DNA of 9,917 bases from Marinospirillum sp. GTDB lineage: Bacteria; Pseudomonadota; Gammaproteobacteria; Pseudomonadales; Halomonadaceae. A program made the position numbers and the translations under genes. Location of the stretch: contig NZ_JACUUA010000131.1 in NCBI RefSeq assembly GCF_014859565.1, positions 1-9,917 of the forward strand, given 5' to 3'. The notes beneath the pieces were generated by a model. That model ran no database searches. It was not told the DNA's origin and saw only the letters and a program-made list of their open reading frames with translations. Positions 1 through 5,115 of the stretch are shown here, piece after piece (position 1 is the first letter of the stretch; each line of letters opens with the position of its first letter).

Positions 1-54
1 GATCCAAGGGCAGAGTGCCGACGGACGCGGGTTCAACTCCCGCCGTCTCCACCA
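1..54 (+). ncRNA. ssrA: tmRNA, 3' end (partial)
   Basis: Bases 22-54 match the well-known tmRNA 3' end: the T-arm GGACGCGGGTTCAACTCCCG, then the acceptor strand ending in CCACCA with the CCA at 52-54. The gammaproteobacterial form is almost identical, as in E. coli. The 5' part, including the tag-encoding region, lies left of the window. tmRNA rescues stalled ribosomes, and its 3' end is a classic integration target. The prophage starts immediately downstream, so this copy of the tail is probably the left half-site that keeps the tmRNA functional. A serine tRNA 3' end is a weaker alternative. Confidence 0.85.
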
Positions 55-65
55 CTTAAAGCATT

Positions 66-87
66 GATCTGAAAGGGATTTCAGGTC
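66..87. terminator. Hairpin between tmRNA and the late operon
   Basis: An inverted repeat (GATCTGAAA, loop GGGA, TTTCAGGTC, with one G-T pair) lies 11 bases after the tmRNA end. It sits between the tmRNA (+) and the end of the convergent late operon (-). It could act as a weak terminator for either strand, but no clear T-run follows on either side. A structured attachment-site flank is the alternative. Confidence 0.4.
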
Positions 88-100
88 TAACGCTCTCAGC

Positions 101-119
101 AGTTACCACAAAGTTACCA
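101..119. repeat. Two direct copies of AGTTACCA beside the attachment region
   Basis: AGTTACCA occurs at 101-108 and again at 112-119, an 11-bp step that puts both on the same face of the helix. Spaced short direct repeats within about 100 bp of the crossover site are typical of integrase arm-type or Xis binding sites. The function is inferred from position and spacing only. Confidence 0.35.
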
Positions 120-120
120 G

Positions 121-219
121 CTACTTTTTCTTGGCCTTCACGATCCGGCCACCCTTTGCATAGCGATAGCCTTTTTTAAGACGGCCTTTGCCCTTAGTTG
201 CACTGCGTTTTGTCACCAT
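121..219 (-). CDS. 32-aa highly basic peptide, putative DNA-condensing virion protein
   Basis: This small ORF starts at ATG 219 and ends with TAG at 121-123. Of its 32 residues, 15 are Lys or Arg, with Gly and Tyr between them, and it has no acidic residue and no membrane segment (it begins MVTKRSATKGKGRLKKGYRY). Composition and size recall the packaged-DNA-binding J protein of phiX174 and other tiny basic virion peptides. It is the last gene of the late operon and overlaps the preceding 49-aa gene by 26 bases in another frame. A purine-rich GGGGAACTGAATA stretch upstream supplies the ribosome binding site. I infer a role in neutralising the genome inside the capsid; an assigned PM2 homologue is not known to me. 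Confidence 0.7.
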   Translation of the reverse strand: MVTKRSATKGKGRLKKGYRYAKGGRIVKAKKK

Positions 220-343
220 TATTCAGTTCCCCTTTCATTTCCAGTTTTAACACCCGCCGCTCAAGCCGTAGGATTGCAAAGCCAATAATCAGCAGACCAG
301 CGTTCCCACCCGCATTTATTGCCTCAAGAATCGTCAGCTCCAT
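194..343 (-). CDS. 49-aa one-helix membrane protein, small virion or holin-like
   Basis: Starts at ATG 343, three bases after the stop of the previous gene, and ends with TAA at 194-196. Residues 1-14 are mildly amphipathic, residues 15-25 (AGLLIIGFAIL) form a short membrane helix, and the rest is charged (RLERRVLKLEMKGEL). This is the layout of small phage membrane proteins, including some holins and virion membrane peptides. PM2 itself has two small lysis membrane proteins, P17 and P18, so a lysis role is possible. Sequence alone does not separate lysis from structure. The 3' end overlaps the start of the basic peptide gene, implying coupled translation. Confidence 0.65.
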   Translation of the reverse strand: MELTILEAINAGGNAGLLIIGFAILRLERRVLKLEMKGELNNGDKTQCN

Positions 344-345
344 AA

Positions 346-480
346 TTACCAGCCAAAAAGCCCCATCAGCCCAGCAACCAGTTCAGGAGGCACAACGGCA
401 CCCAAAAACGCGCTACCGATCATTGCAATTCCTGTAACAACTGCCTGTTTTTTAGTCACTTTCGACTTTTCTTCATTCAT
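346..480 (-). CDS. 44-aa small membrane protein
   Basis: Starts at ATG 480 in an ATGA overlap with the TGA stop of the 129-aa gene and ends with TAA at 346-348. The N-terminus is charged (MNEEKSKVTKKQ), followed by a hydrophobic stretch from about residue 14 to 42 that is broken by a Pro-Pro pair at residues 31-32, so it may form a helical hairpin or two half-helices. Lys-rich ahead of the helix, it should leave the N-terminus in the cytoplasm or virion interior. It lies in the late operon among virion membrane proteins. Function unknown; virion membrane component or holin-type lysis factor are the reasonable options. Confidence 0.65.
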   Translation of the reverse strand: MNEEKSKVTKKQAVVTGIAMIGSAFLGAVVPPELVAGLMGLFGW

Positions 481-866
481 TGTCCGTATCCCATCAGTTC
501 TTTTTTTGACCAGCGGTTAAACCAGCCTGCCTTTGTTGTATTCCACTCATGCCGTGCCTGGGCTATTGCAGTCATCGGCTCCAGCGGCTCACCCCGTGCC
601 TGCCGCTCCCAGATAATTTCATCCGTGCGACCCATCGTCCATTCGTCACGCTCACCGTTACGCCAGCCGTACAGTGCAACACCTGGCGGCTGCTCAATGC
701 CAGTTACTGCCGTAAATGCGCCTTCAGCCGCCTGATTGATGACATTTTCAGGGTTCAGCGGATTCACCGCGTTTGCAACTTGACCCACTTTGCGACTTGT
801 CCACCAAACAAACAGCACACCCGCCAGCCCAACTGCAATAAACTGTTTGTCAGTGAGCAAAGCCAT
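477..866 (-). CDS. 129-aa N-terminally membrane-anchored protein, putative virion component
   Basis: Starts at ATG 866 in a TAATG overlap with the stop of the lysozyme-like gene, so translation is probably coupled. Residues 8-22 (QFIAVGLAGVLFVWW) form one membrane helix, followed by a basic TSRKVGQ and an Asn/Pro stretch. From about residue 60 the protein is soluble, Trp-rich and charged (for example ERDEWTMGRTDEIIWERQ and a WFNRWSKKELMGYGQ end). I do not recognise the family. Position within the late operon and the single anchor argue for a protein of the internal virion membrane, perhaps contacting the capsid or the DNA. Confidence 0.8.
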   Translation of the reverse strand: MALLTDKQFIAVGLAGVLFVWWTSRKVGQVANAVNPLNPENVINQAAEGAFTAVTGIEQPPGVALYGWRNGERDEWTMGRTDEIIWERQARGEPLEPMTAIAQARHEWNTTKAGWFNRWSKKELMGYGQ

Positions 867-1339
867 TACACACCCGCCATTTCGATGCCTTTACTGATAA
901 CAGCATCAGAATAGGGCTGCTGGCCGTTTTCATGCAGAATGATCACTTTAATCAGCTGCATCATGTGATCATTAACGTTAATCGGGTAATCAGCACCCAC
1001 ACCCAGCACACCAGAAACGTGCATAACATAACTGTCTGTCTGGTTTTCAACCGGTGGGGCATAACGATTGATAATCCCGCGCACAGTATTTAAACCGTGA
1101 CGTGTTTGATAGGTGTTTAAAATCCGTGCGACTGCACGAATACCGTACTCCGGACTGATAAAACGGTTAAACACTCCGTCACTTGCTGGATTATCCAGCC
1201 CCTGCCACTGTGTGCCATCATGCTTGATATTGCCGGGGTTATTATTGCGGATGCCCCGTGGTTTTTTTGTCGACATAAGCACCCCGCTACTCATCAGTAT
1301 CAGCAGGAGTATCCCCGCTGTTATCATTTTCTGATTCAT
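866..1339 (-). CDS. Membrane-anchored lysozyme-like protein ('structural protein P5' type lytic enzyme)
   Basis: With ATG 1339 as start the protein has 157 aa. Residues 5-21 form a hydrophobic anchor (ITAGILLLILMSSGVLM). The rest carries the signature of the phage family often annotated as 'structural protein P5': RGIRNNNPGNI at 28-38, WQG soon after, FISPEYGIRA, and RYAPPVENQTDSY at 92-104, where the Glu in PPVEN is the likely catalytic acid. Members are predicted peptidoglycan-cleaving proteins of the lysozyme-like group. It may be a virion-bound entry enzyme or the lysin. A TTG 27 bases upstream is less likely. An internal ATG at 1276 has its own GGGG site 5 bases upstream and would give a 136-aa form without the anchor. 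It overlaps the 44-aa acidic ORF in another frame. Confidence 0.8.
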   Translation of the reverse strand: MNQKMITAGILLLILMSSGVLMSTKKPRGIRNNNPGNIKHDGTQWQGLDNPASDGVFNRFISPEYGIRAVARILNTYQTRHGLNTVRGIINRYAPPVENQTDSYVMHVSGVLGVGADYPINVNDHMMQLIKVIILHENGQQPYSDAVISKGIEMAGV

Positions 1340-1421
1340 TTGACTCTGTCTCTTCCTGCGATTCAATTAGATCACCGGCAGATTCGCTAACAGGCACACT
1401 GTAAAATTTAAAATAACTCAC
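1287..1421 (-). CDS. 44-aa acidic ORF overlapping the lysozyme-like gene
   Basis: A GTG-started ORF runs from 1421 to a TAG at 1287-1289. A GGGGG run at 1426-1430 sits 4 bases before the start, and the ORF begins 15 bases after the stop of the 201-aa gene, filling the gap before the lysozyme-like gene. The N-terminus is aromatic (SYFKFYSVPV) and the rest very acidic (ESQEETESNESEND, then DTPADTDE). It overlaps the first 53 bases of the lysozyme-like gene in another frame, and its stop lies 10 bases before that gene's internal ATG at 1276, which suits translational coupling. No family recognised. It may be a small regulator or scaffolding-like acidic peptide, or it may not be expressed. Confidence 0.55.
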   Translation of the reverse strand: MSYFKFYSVPVSESAGDLIESQEETESNESENDNSGDTPADTDE

Positions 1422-1436
1422 ACTACCCCCAATCAA

Positions 1437-2042
1437 TTAACCCGTTATCTCCCAAACATCAATATTCACTGCAGTACTCACATACAACTCAACACCACCA
1501 CTGATATTCAGTTCAAGCATTTCACCTCCATTTAGACGCCAACCATTCACCCTGCACCACAATGTACTAGTAGCCGAGTTATTATTTCTAACTATTAGCA
1601 TCTTACGATCAGCGTTAGCCGGTATCTGATAAGTCAAAACACCAGACCCCGAACTTAAACCAAAATCAATTTTCTTAAAATCAGAGGCAACAGGACTTGA
1701 CTGCTGCAGAATACCTCTTATCTGCTCCAGCTTGATTTCCAGCAATTCAATATTTGTCAGCTCCAGCTGACCGCGAATATCACCCGTCATTGTGTTGTTT
1801 TGGTATTTGCCAAAACCTACCATAATGACAAACTGCTGCTGTTCTTCTGATGTATTGAGGATGTAAAAACCATTAAATGTTTTATCCAGCTCAATACCCT
1901 GACCGCGCCCCAAATTGATGTTGTCACCGCTGTCAGTTATGATATTCAGCACAACTTCATCTTGTTTTAAATAAATGTAGTTGCCGACTGCTGCAACAAA
2001 TTCTTGCTGTCCAGCTGCGAGGTTTTTAACTAACTCCTTCAT
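1437..2042 (-). CDS. 201-aa beta-rich virion protein, putative vertex or receptor-binding protein
   Basis: ATG 2042 overlaps the previous stop as ATGA and is preferred to the non-ATG start further upstream at 2099, which would add a Cys/Gly-rich leader lying inside the upstream gene. The protein is soluble and mostly beta-prone. An N-terminal domain (about 1-95) ends in a helical linker near LELTNIELLEIKLEQIRG. A second beta domain (about 115-201) follows, with hydrophobic strands such as MLIVRNNN and GVELYVSTAVNIDVWEITG. Two small beta domains joined by a helix suit a penton/spike, a role played in PM2 by P1 (about 335 aa), but this protein is much shorter and no family match is claimed. It is the only sizeable soluble late protein besides the capsid protein. 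Confidence 0.75.
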   Translation of the reverse strand: MKELVKNLAAGQQEFVAAVGNYIYLKQDEVVLNIITDSGDNINLGRGQGIELDKTFNGFYILNTSEEQQQFVIMVGFGKYQNNTMTGDIRGQLELTNIELLEIKLEQIRGILQQSSPVASDFKKIDFGLSSGSGVLTYQIPANADRKMLIVRNNNSATSTLWCRVNGWRLNGGEMLELNISGGVELYVSTAVNIDVWEITG

Positions 2043-2575
2043 TTGCGCCCCCCAACAAATGCAACACCTGCAACCAACACCGCCGCAACAGCCACCCACA
2101 TCAGCGATTTATTTTGACCCGCAACTGACCCCAATTGCTCGCGTTCAGTAAAGTTGCTCACAAGATCCATTGCGTTACCTGTCGCTTCCTCAGCTAAAAG
2201 CAGACTGTTTGTGTTTGCGCGTGAGCTGCTATCAATTAAAGCCATCCCGAGACTACCCAAAAGCGAGTTATTATCTCGTGTTATTGTGCCAGCTAAATCA
2301 AACGCATCACGACCCAAAAAACCCGCTGTATTTAAAGCAGATCCGCCCAGACTATTTGCTGCACTAAACGCACCACTCCCAATACTATTTAAACTGGAGA
2401 ATGCACTGTCAGCAACAGACATTAAAACATCAGGGTCTGATGTATTGTTAATAAGGGTATTGCCTTCACCGAATATATTACCCTCACCCTGCAGCGATGT
2501 ATTCTGCGTATTTGTATCGTGTACCGTACTAGTGTTTGTTATATTAGTGCTTTCGCTTCTTGAACTACCGCCCAT
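2039..2575 (-). CDS. 178-aa tail-anchored virion membrane protein
   Basis: ATG 2575 is preferred: AGGTGG lies 4 bases upstream, whereas the longer frame would begin with TTG at 2608. The N-terminal 45 residues are Ser/Thr/Asn-rich and of low complexity (STNITNTSTVHDTNTQNTS). The middle, about 50-130, is an Ala/Ser/Leu-rich amphipathic helix region with repeats such as SLNSIGSGAFSAANSLGGSA. The C-terminus is a single membrane helix ending in Arg-Lys (LMWVAVAAVLVAGVAFVGGRK). This tail-anchor layout with a short basic end is shared with the two small proteins at 2906-3401. It overlaps the GNAT-like gene by 11 bases. It is probably an internal-membrane protein of the virion reaching to the capsid; its exact role is unknown. 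Confidence 0.75.
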   Translation of the reverse strand: MGGSSRSESTNITNTSTVHDTNTQNTSLQGEGNIFGEGNTLINNTSDPDVLMSVADSAFSSLNSIGSGAFSAANSLGGSALNTAGFLGRDAFDLAGTITRDNNSLLGSLGMALIDSSSRANTNSLLLAEEATGNAMDLVSNFTEREQLGSVAGQNKSLMWVAVAAVLVAGVAFVGGRK

Positions 2576-2924
2576 ATTGCCACCTGTAAACTGTTTCAGC
2601 CGTGACAAAACCGGCCTTGTTTAAAAACTGTTTCATACCCGGACGCTGGCTGTGTATTCTTACCGACCAGCCATTATTTTTTGCCAAATTAACCCAGCCA
2701 GCCAACTTTTCTGCACCCGATTCAACACCTGACGCAACTATTACAAGCTCTGTGCCGGTTTTGCTGACTTCGACCCGCGTCACGCAGTAGCCACCATCTG
2801 TGTATTGCCACAACTCACAAATGCCGGTTTTTACCTGCCCTTCAATCTCCAGCAGATCGTTACCCAGCGCACGAGCCAACGATTTTGCAGCCGCTGCAGA
2901 CCAAACTACTTTTTCCGGAGCCAT
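2565..2924 (-). CDS. 119-aa GNAT-fold-like protein
   Basis: Starts at ATG 2924, overlapping the 81-aa gene by 19 bases, with GGTGG about 8 bases upstream. The order of elements looks like a trimmed GNAT acyltransferase: strands around CELWQYTDGGYCVTRVEV and TELVIVASGVES, a helix EKLAGWVNLAKNNGW, a strand SVRIHSQ, then the family-like helix and turn MKQFLNKAGFV. The acetyl-CoA-binding R/QxxGxG/A motif is not clearly present, so it may be catalytically dead. GNAT-like proteins are found among phage virion and late genes, often without known substrates. Its place between tail-anchored membrane proteins suggests a virion or assembly role. Assignment rests on pattern only. Confidence 0.7.
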   Translation of the reverse strand: MAPEKVVWSAAAAKSLARALGNDLLEIEGQVKTGICELWQYTDGGYCVTRVEVSKTGTELVIVASGVESGAEKLAGWVNLAKNNGWSVRIHSQRPGMKQFLNKAGFVTAETVYRWQYGR

Positions 2925-3151
2925 AAAAACGCCACCACGATTACAACCCCAGCAATCAGCAGCGTATTACCGCTGCTGGCCTGCGCTACTTGTGCACCGC
3001 GACTGTAATAATCGCCAACCGCAAAACCGCCAATTCCACCTACACCCGTTGATATATCGTTTGTGTTTGTGCTTGTTGCAGTTGCATCACCTGCGGCACC
3101 GCCCGAAAGGCCACCGCCCCCAGTTAAACTGGTCATTGCTGCGCCAAACAT
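2906..3151 (-). CDS. 81-aa tail-anchored virion membrane protein
   Basis: Starts at ATG 3151 behind a good GAGGAA site, two bases from the previous stop. The first 60 residues are Gly/Ala/Thr/Ser-rich (SLTGGGGLSGGAAGDATATSTNTNDISTG) with no charge clusters. The C-terminus is one membrane helix with basic cap, NTLLIAGVVIVVAFLWLRKK. The ATSTNTND segment resembles the low-complexity TSTVHDTNTQNTS of the 178-aa protein, hinting at related function or ancestry. PM2 virions contain several small integral membrane proteins (P3 to P8, P10) of this size. It is probably one of these by role, without a specific match. Confidence 0.75.
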   Translation of the reverse strand: MFGAAMTSLTGGGGLSGGAAGDATATSTNTNDISTGVGGIGGFAVGDYYSRGAQVAQASSGNTLLIAGVVIVVAFLWLRKK

Positions 3152-3152
3152 G

Positions 3153-3401
3153 CTATTTCCTCATCAAGAGAATGACACCCAACAACAGCGCACCGCCGCC
3201 GCCAAGCAACAGCAGGGGGCTTACCCCTGCCACCACTGCACGAGCACCCGACACATTGTCTTGCTGCGGCACTACCTGTGAAACTTGTGGCTGGCTCACA
3301 GCAGCCTGTTGGCCAGCAGCCGTGGCGCTTGCTGTAGCCTTTATCTGCTCACGCTGCACAGCAGCATTGATGGCAGAGTTTGCCAAATCCATCCAAGACA
3401 T
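3153..3401 (-). CDS. 82-aa tail-anchored virion membrane protein
   Basis: Starts at ATG 3401, two bases after the major capsid gene stop, with GGGG about 8 bases upstream. Residues 1-22 are an amphipathic helix (MDLANSAINAAVQREQIKA), residues 23-55 an Ala/Gln/Val-rich linker, and residues 58-80 a membrane helix (VSPLLLLGGGGALLLGVILLM) ending in Arg-Lys. The Gly tetrad inside the helix is suited to tight helix packing. It directly follows the capsid gene, where PM2-type viruses keep small membrane proteins that tie the vesicle to the capsid. Such a role is inferred, not shown. Confidence 0.75.
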   Translation of the reverse strand: MSWMDLANSAINAAVQREQIKATASATAAGQQAAVSQPQVSQVVPQQDNVSGARAVVAGVSPLLLLGGGGALLLGVILLMRK

Positions 3402-3403
3402 TT

Positions 3404-4207
3404 TTAAATCCCCGGCAGATGATCCAGATATTCAACTACCACGCGCACTTCGCCCGGAGTTGCAAGCGACAGCCGAAAACGTTGATCACGGATAAAATCC
3501 GGACGGGTTTCGAGTGAGTGATAAAGATCCGCTTCCTGCGTAAAATCAATGGTCGTGGCCTTTGCAGTCATCGGAGCACGACCACTTTCTTGCTGTAAAA
3601 ACTCCAGCAGCTCTTTACTGCCTTCTCGAATTTTCCGGCTGTTTTGCTCTACTTCCACGGCAGTAACATCTGATTTAAAACAGTGCACAGCAAGGATCCG
3701 CGGACCGCGCGGGATACTGTCAATTTCAAACTGACCAGCGGTTGCAGAGCTAAAAACAAACTGCTTTACTTTTGTAATCATGCCAAGCGGCGAGGCTTCT
3801 GACTGCACCGCATGAGCACGTACAACGGGGGCTGTAGCTGCGGAATCCACGTCAAAACTGATCTGGAAAGTTTGAACAACACCCTGACCGCCAGCACCAG
3901 TTCCCAAACGTGTAACGCGTTGGTGTTCCAGCGTGTTCATTTCTGGCCGATTAAACCAGATAGTAATAAAGCCTGCCGCTTCAAAACGACCGTAATACTT
4001 GTTCAGGTCATTCAGTTGAACCGCGTCTTTAAACTCTTGAATTGGTTTACCGTCCAATTCAACACGCAGATTTTTCATTTGTGCCAGCGTGACACCAGTG
4101 TATTCCAGAATAATCCGGTCATAACTGCGGCCAATCGGGCAATTTAGTGTTGCCGTACTGCCCGGAGCCACGTTTGCAAGTGACGGAAGTTTGGATAACA
4201 TACGCAT
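3404..4207 (-). CDS. Major capsid protein, PM2 P2-like double jelly roll
   Basis: The chosen start is ATG 4207, with GGGGG 8 bases upstream inside the preceding gene; a TTG at 4237 would lengthen it needlessly. The 267-aa length is almost that of PM2 P2 (about 269 aa). The N-terminal region contains a stretch typical of the P2 family: YDRIILEYTGVTLAQMKNLRV followed by LDGKPIQEF, a helix-containing LNDLNKYYGRF and then the ITIWFNRPEM strand. The second half (about 135-267) repeats the beta-rich pattern, ending EVRVVVEYLDHLPGI. Each chain should form two upright beta barrels, three chains building a pseudo-hexagonal capsomer over the inner membrane. There is no membrane helix or signal peptide. 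It sits second in the late operon. Confidence 0.87.
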   Translation of the reverse strand: MRMLSKLPSLANVAPGSTATLNCPIGRSYDRIILEYTGVTLAQMKNLRVELDGKPIQEFKDAVQLNDLNKYYGRFEAAGFITIWFNRPEMNTLEHQRVTRLGTGAGGQGVVQTFQISFDVDSAATAPVVRAHAVQSEASPLGMITKVKQFVFSSATAGQFEIDSIPRGPRILAVHCFKSDVTAVEVEQNSRKIREGSKELLEFLQQESGRAPMTAKATTIDFTQEADLYHSLETRPDFIRDQRFRLSLATPGEVRVVVEYLDHLPGI

Positions 4208-4208
4208 G

Positions 4209-4358
4209 TTATTTGCCCCCTTTGGCAACTGCTGCAATTTGCTTCATGCCAATTTTGTTCAGACCGATGATAATCAGGCCGGTTACAAACGAGGCCACCA
4301 CCACACTGGTAACAATGCGGGTATCAATGTTGCGCTGAATATTCTGTACTGCATTCAT
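4209..4358 (-). CDS. 49-aa one-helix membrane protein, first gene of the late operon
   Basis: Starts at ATG 4358 with AGGGA 7-8 bases upstream and stops at 4209-4211, one base before the capsid ATG. After an N-terminal NIQRNIDTR, residues 15-33 (IVTSVVVASFVTGLIIIGL) span the membrane, and the C-terminus is basic (NKIGMKQIAAVAKGGK). The capsid gene's ribosome binding site lies inside its last codons, so translation of the two is probably linked. Being first in the operon and immediately before the capsid gene suggests an abundant virion membrane protein. No family recognised. Confidence 0.7.
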   Translation of the reverse strand: MNAVQNIQRNIDTRIVTSVVVASFVTGLIIIGLNKIGMKQIAAVAKGGK

Positions 4359-4385
4359 GTTCTTTTCCCTGCTGCTGTTGAAATT

Positions 4386-4413
4386 TGTTTACACAAGACT
4401 TTTTCAGGGTCAA
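4386..4413 (-). promoter_or_regulatory. Candidate late-operon promoter
   Basis: Reading the - strand, TTGACC (4413-4408) and TAAACA (4391-4386) are separated by 16 bases, about 28 bases before the first late ATG. The -35 is near consensus and the -10 poor, which suits a promoter needing an activator. It lies between the early terminator and the first late gene, where a new promoter is needed. Confidence 0.5.
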
Positions 4414-4420
4414 CAGCCGG

Positions 4421-4457
4421 AACCGAACCCTGCAAGATAAATTCGGTCAGTTCGGTT
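4421..4457. promoter_or_regulatory. ACCGAA/TTCGGT motif cluster upstream of the late promoter
   Basis: AACCGAAC (4421-4428) and GTTCGGTT (4450-4457) are a perfect 8-bp inverted repeat. A third half-site TTCGGT lies at 4442-4447, nine bases from the start of the next. The cluster ends 8 bases upstream of the -35, the place for an activator. PM2 late transcription needs phage-coded activators (P13, P14), so this is a candidate binding site for a phage late activator. The role is inferred. Confidence 0.45.
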
Positions 4458-4488
4458 AAAAATAAAAAAACCCGGCTTATTTGCCGGG
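4458..4488 (-). terminator. Rho-independent terminator at the end of the early operon
   Basis: On the - strand GCCCGGC, loop AAATAA, GCCGGG is followed by TTTTTTTATTTTT, a near-ideal intrinsic terminator. The ATPase stop codon TAA lies in the loop, so a ribosome finishing the ATPase would cover the stem. It separates the early/replication genes from the capsid operon. Confidence 0.85.
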
Positions 4489-5115
4489 CTTGTTCAGTTG
4501 TCGCTTAACGGGTGGCTTCCCGGCTTCCTTGTAGAGAAACTGCAGGGGTTTCAGCCCCTTAATCAGATCAGGCGGCACAGCACACAGCCGCGCCATTCTG
4601 TCCACGTCTACACCCTCTTGAATCCCTACCCAATGGCGGGAACACTGGGTATAAACCGTCTTACTAATTTCGGTTCCCCGTTGGCTGGCGGCATGGATCA
4701 CCGCGCCGTATTTTCGACCACGGCGCAACAGTTGACCAAATGCGGGAGTTGCTTTACCAGCGGAAGGGCTTACATCGGCCAGCTCCTCAATGAGCACATG
4801 GGTTTTTACCCGTCCATCCAGAGCTGCAAATACCAGCTGACAAAACCACTCAAAGGTTCCCACGTCACCGGCACCCGCCCAGCCAATCCGAAAACCGCGC
4901 CCAGACTTGCAGGCCGATAACAGGGCACGGGCAAAAGCCGGTCTGCTGTCAAAGTGCCTGACGTTATGGTCTTCGTCCACATCCCAAGCGACCACCCGCG
5001 CACCTTGCGCGGGTATTTCCTTGTTCTGTTTGATTGCCTGGCTCTTGCCGCCACCGCTGGCGGCAAGGTACAGGTTATGCAGGTTCGGCCAAGCCGTGTT
5101 CGGATTGATTGCCAC
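4477..5115 (-). CDS. Genome-packaging ATPase, PM2 P9 / A32-like
   Basis: GTG 5115 is preferred because AGGAGA lies 9 bases upstream; a frame from 5181 would extend deep into the previous gene. The product is 212 aa, close to PM2 P9. It has a P-loop AASGGGKS at 18-25, and Walker B VLIEE at 107-111 with paired Glu, followed by a Q-containing sensor-like segment HAASQR near 141-146. This pattern fits the FtsK/HerA-like A32 packaging ATPases of internal-membrane double-jelly-roll viruses. It should pump or help load viral DNA into the membrane-lined procapsid at a vertex. It is last in the early operon and overlaps the 143-aa gene by 41 bases. No membrane helix is evident. Confidence 0.85.
   Translation of the reverse strand: MAINPNTAWPNLHNLYLAASGGGKSQAIKQNKEIPAQGARVVAWDVDEDHNVRHFDSRPAFARALLSACKSGRGFRIGWAGAGDVGTFEWFCQLVFAALDGRVKTHVLIEELADVSPSAGKATPAFGQLLRRGRKYGAVIHAASQRGTEISKTVYTQCSRHWVGIQEGVDVDRMARLCAVPPDLIKGLKPLQFLYKEAGKPPVKRQLNKPGK
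4994..5067. other. Two strong hairpins in the 5' part of the ATPase gene
   Basis: CTTGCCGCCA and TGGCGGCAAG (5044-5067) form a perfect 10-bp stem with a 4-base loop, exactly over the P-loop codons. ACCCGCGC and GCGCGGGT (4994-5014) form a perfect 8-bp stem with a 5-base loop. Both fall within the first 125 bases of the ATPase message. They may slow translation or be by-products of GC-rich Gly/Ala codons. Confidence 0.45.

Noticed and set aside
198..437. 79-aa open frame on the + strand
   Set aside because: Antisense to the two micro membrane proteins and the basic peptide, whose overlaps and composition are much more convincing.
2043..2099. Cys/Gly-rich N-terminal extension of the 201-aa protein
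   Set aside because: It is the out-of-frame reading of the upstream protein's membrane helix codons, and ATG 2042 overlaps the upstream stop as ATGA.
2800..3495. 231-aa open frame on the + strand
   Set aside because: It runs antisense to four well-supported late genes, is rich in Cys/Pro/His with low-complexity composition, and has no recognisable domain.
3404..4207. Microvirus-like prophage interpretation
   Set aside because: The basic peptide recalls J, but the capsid protein is about half the size of microviral F, and a packaging ATPase and many membrane proteins are present.
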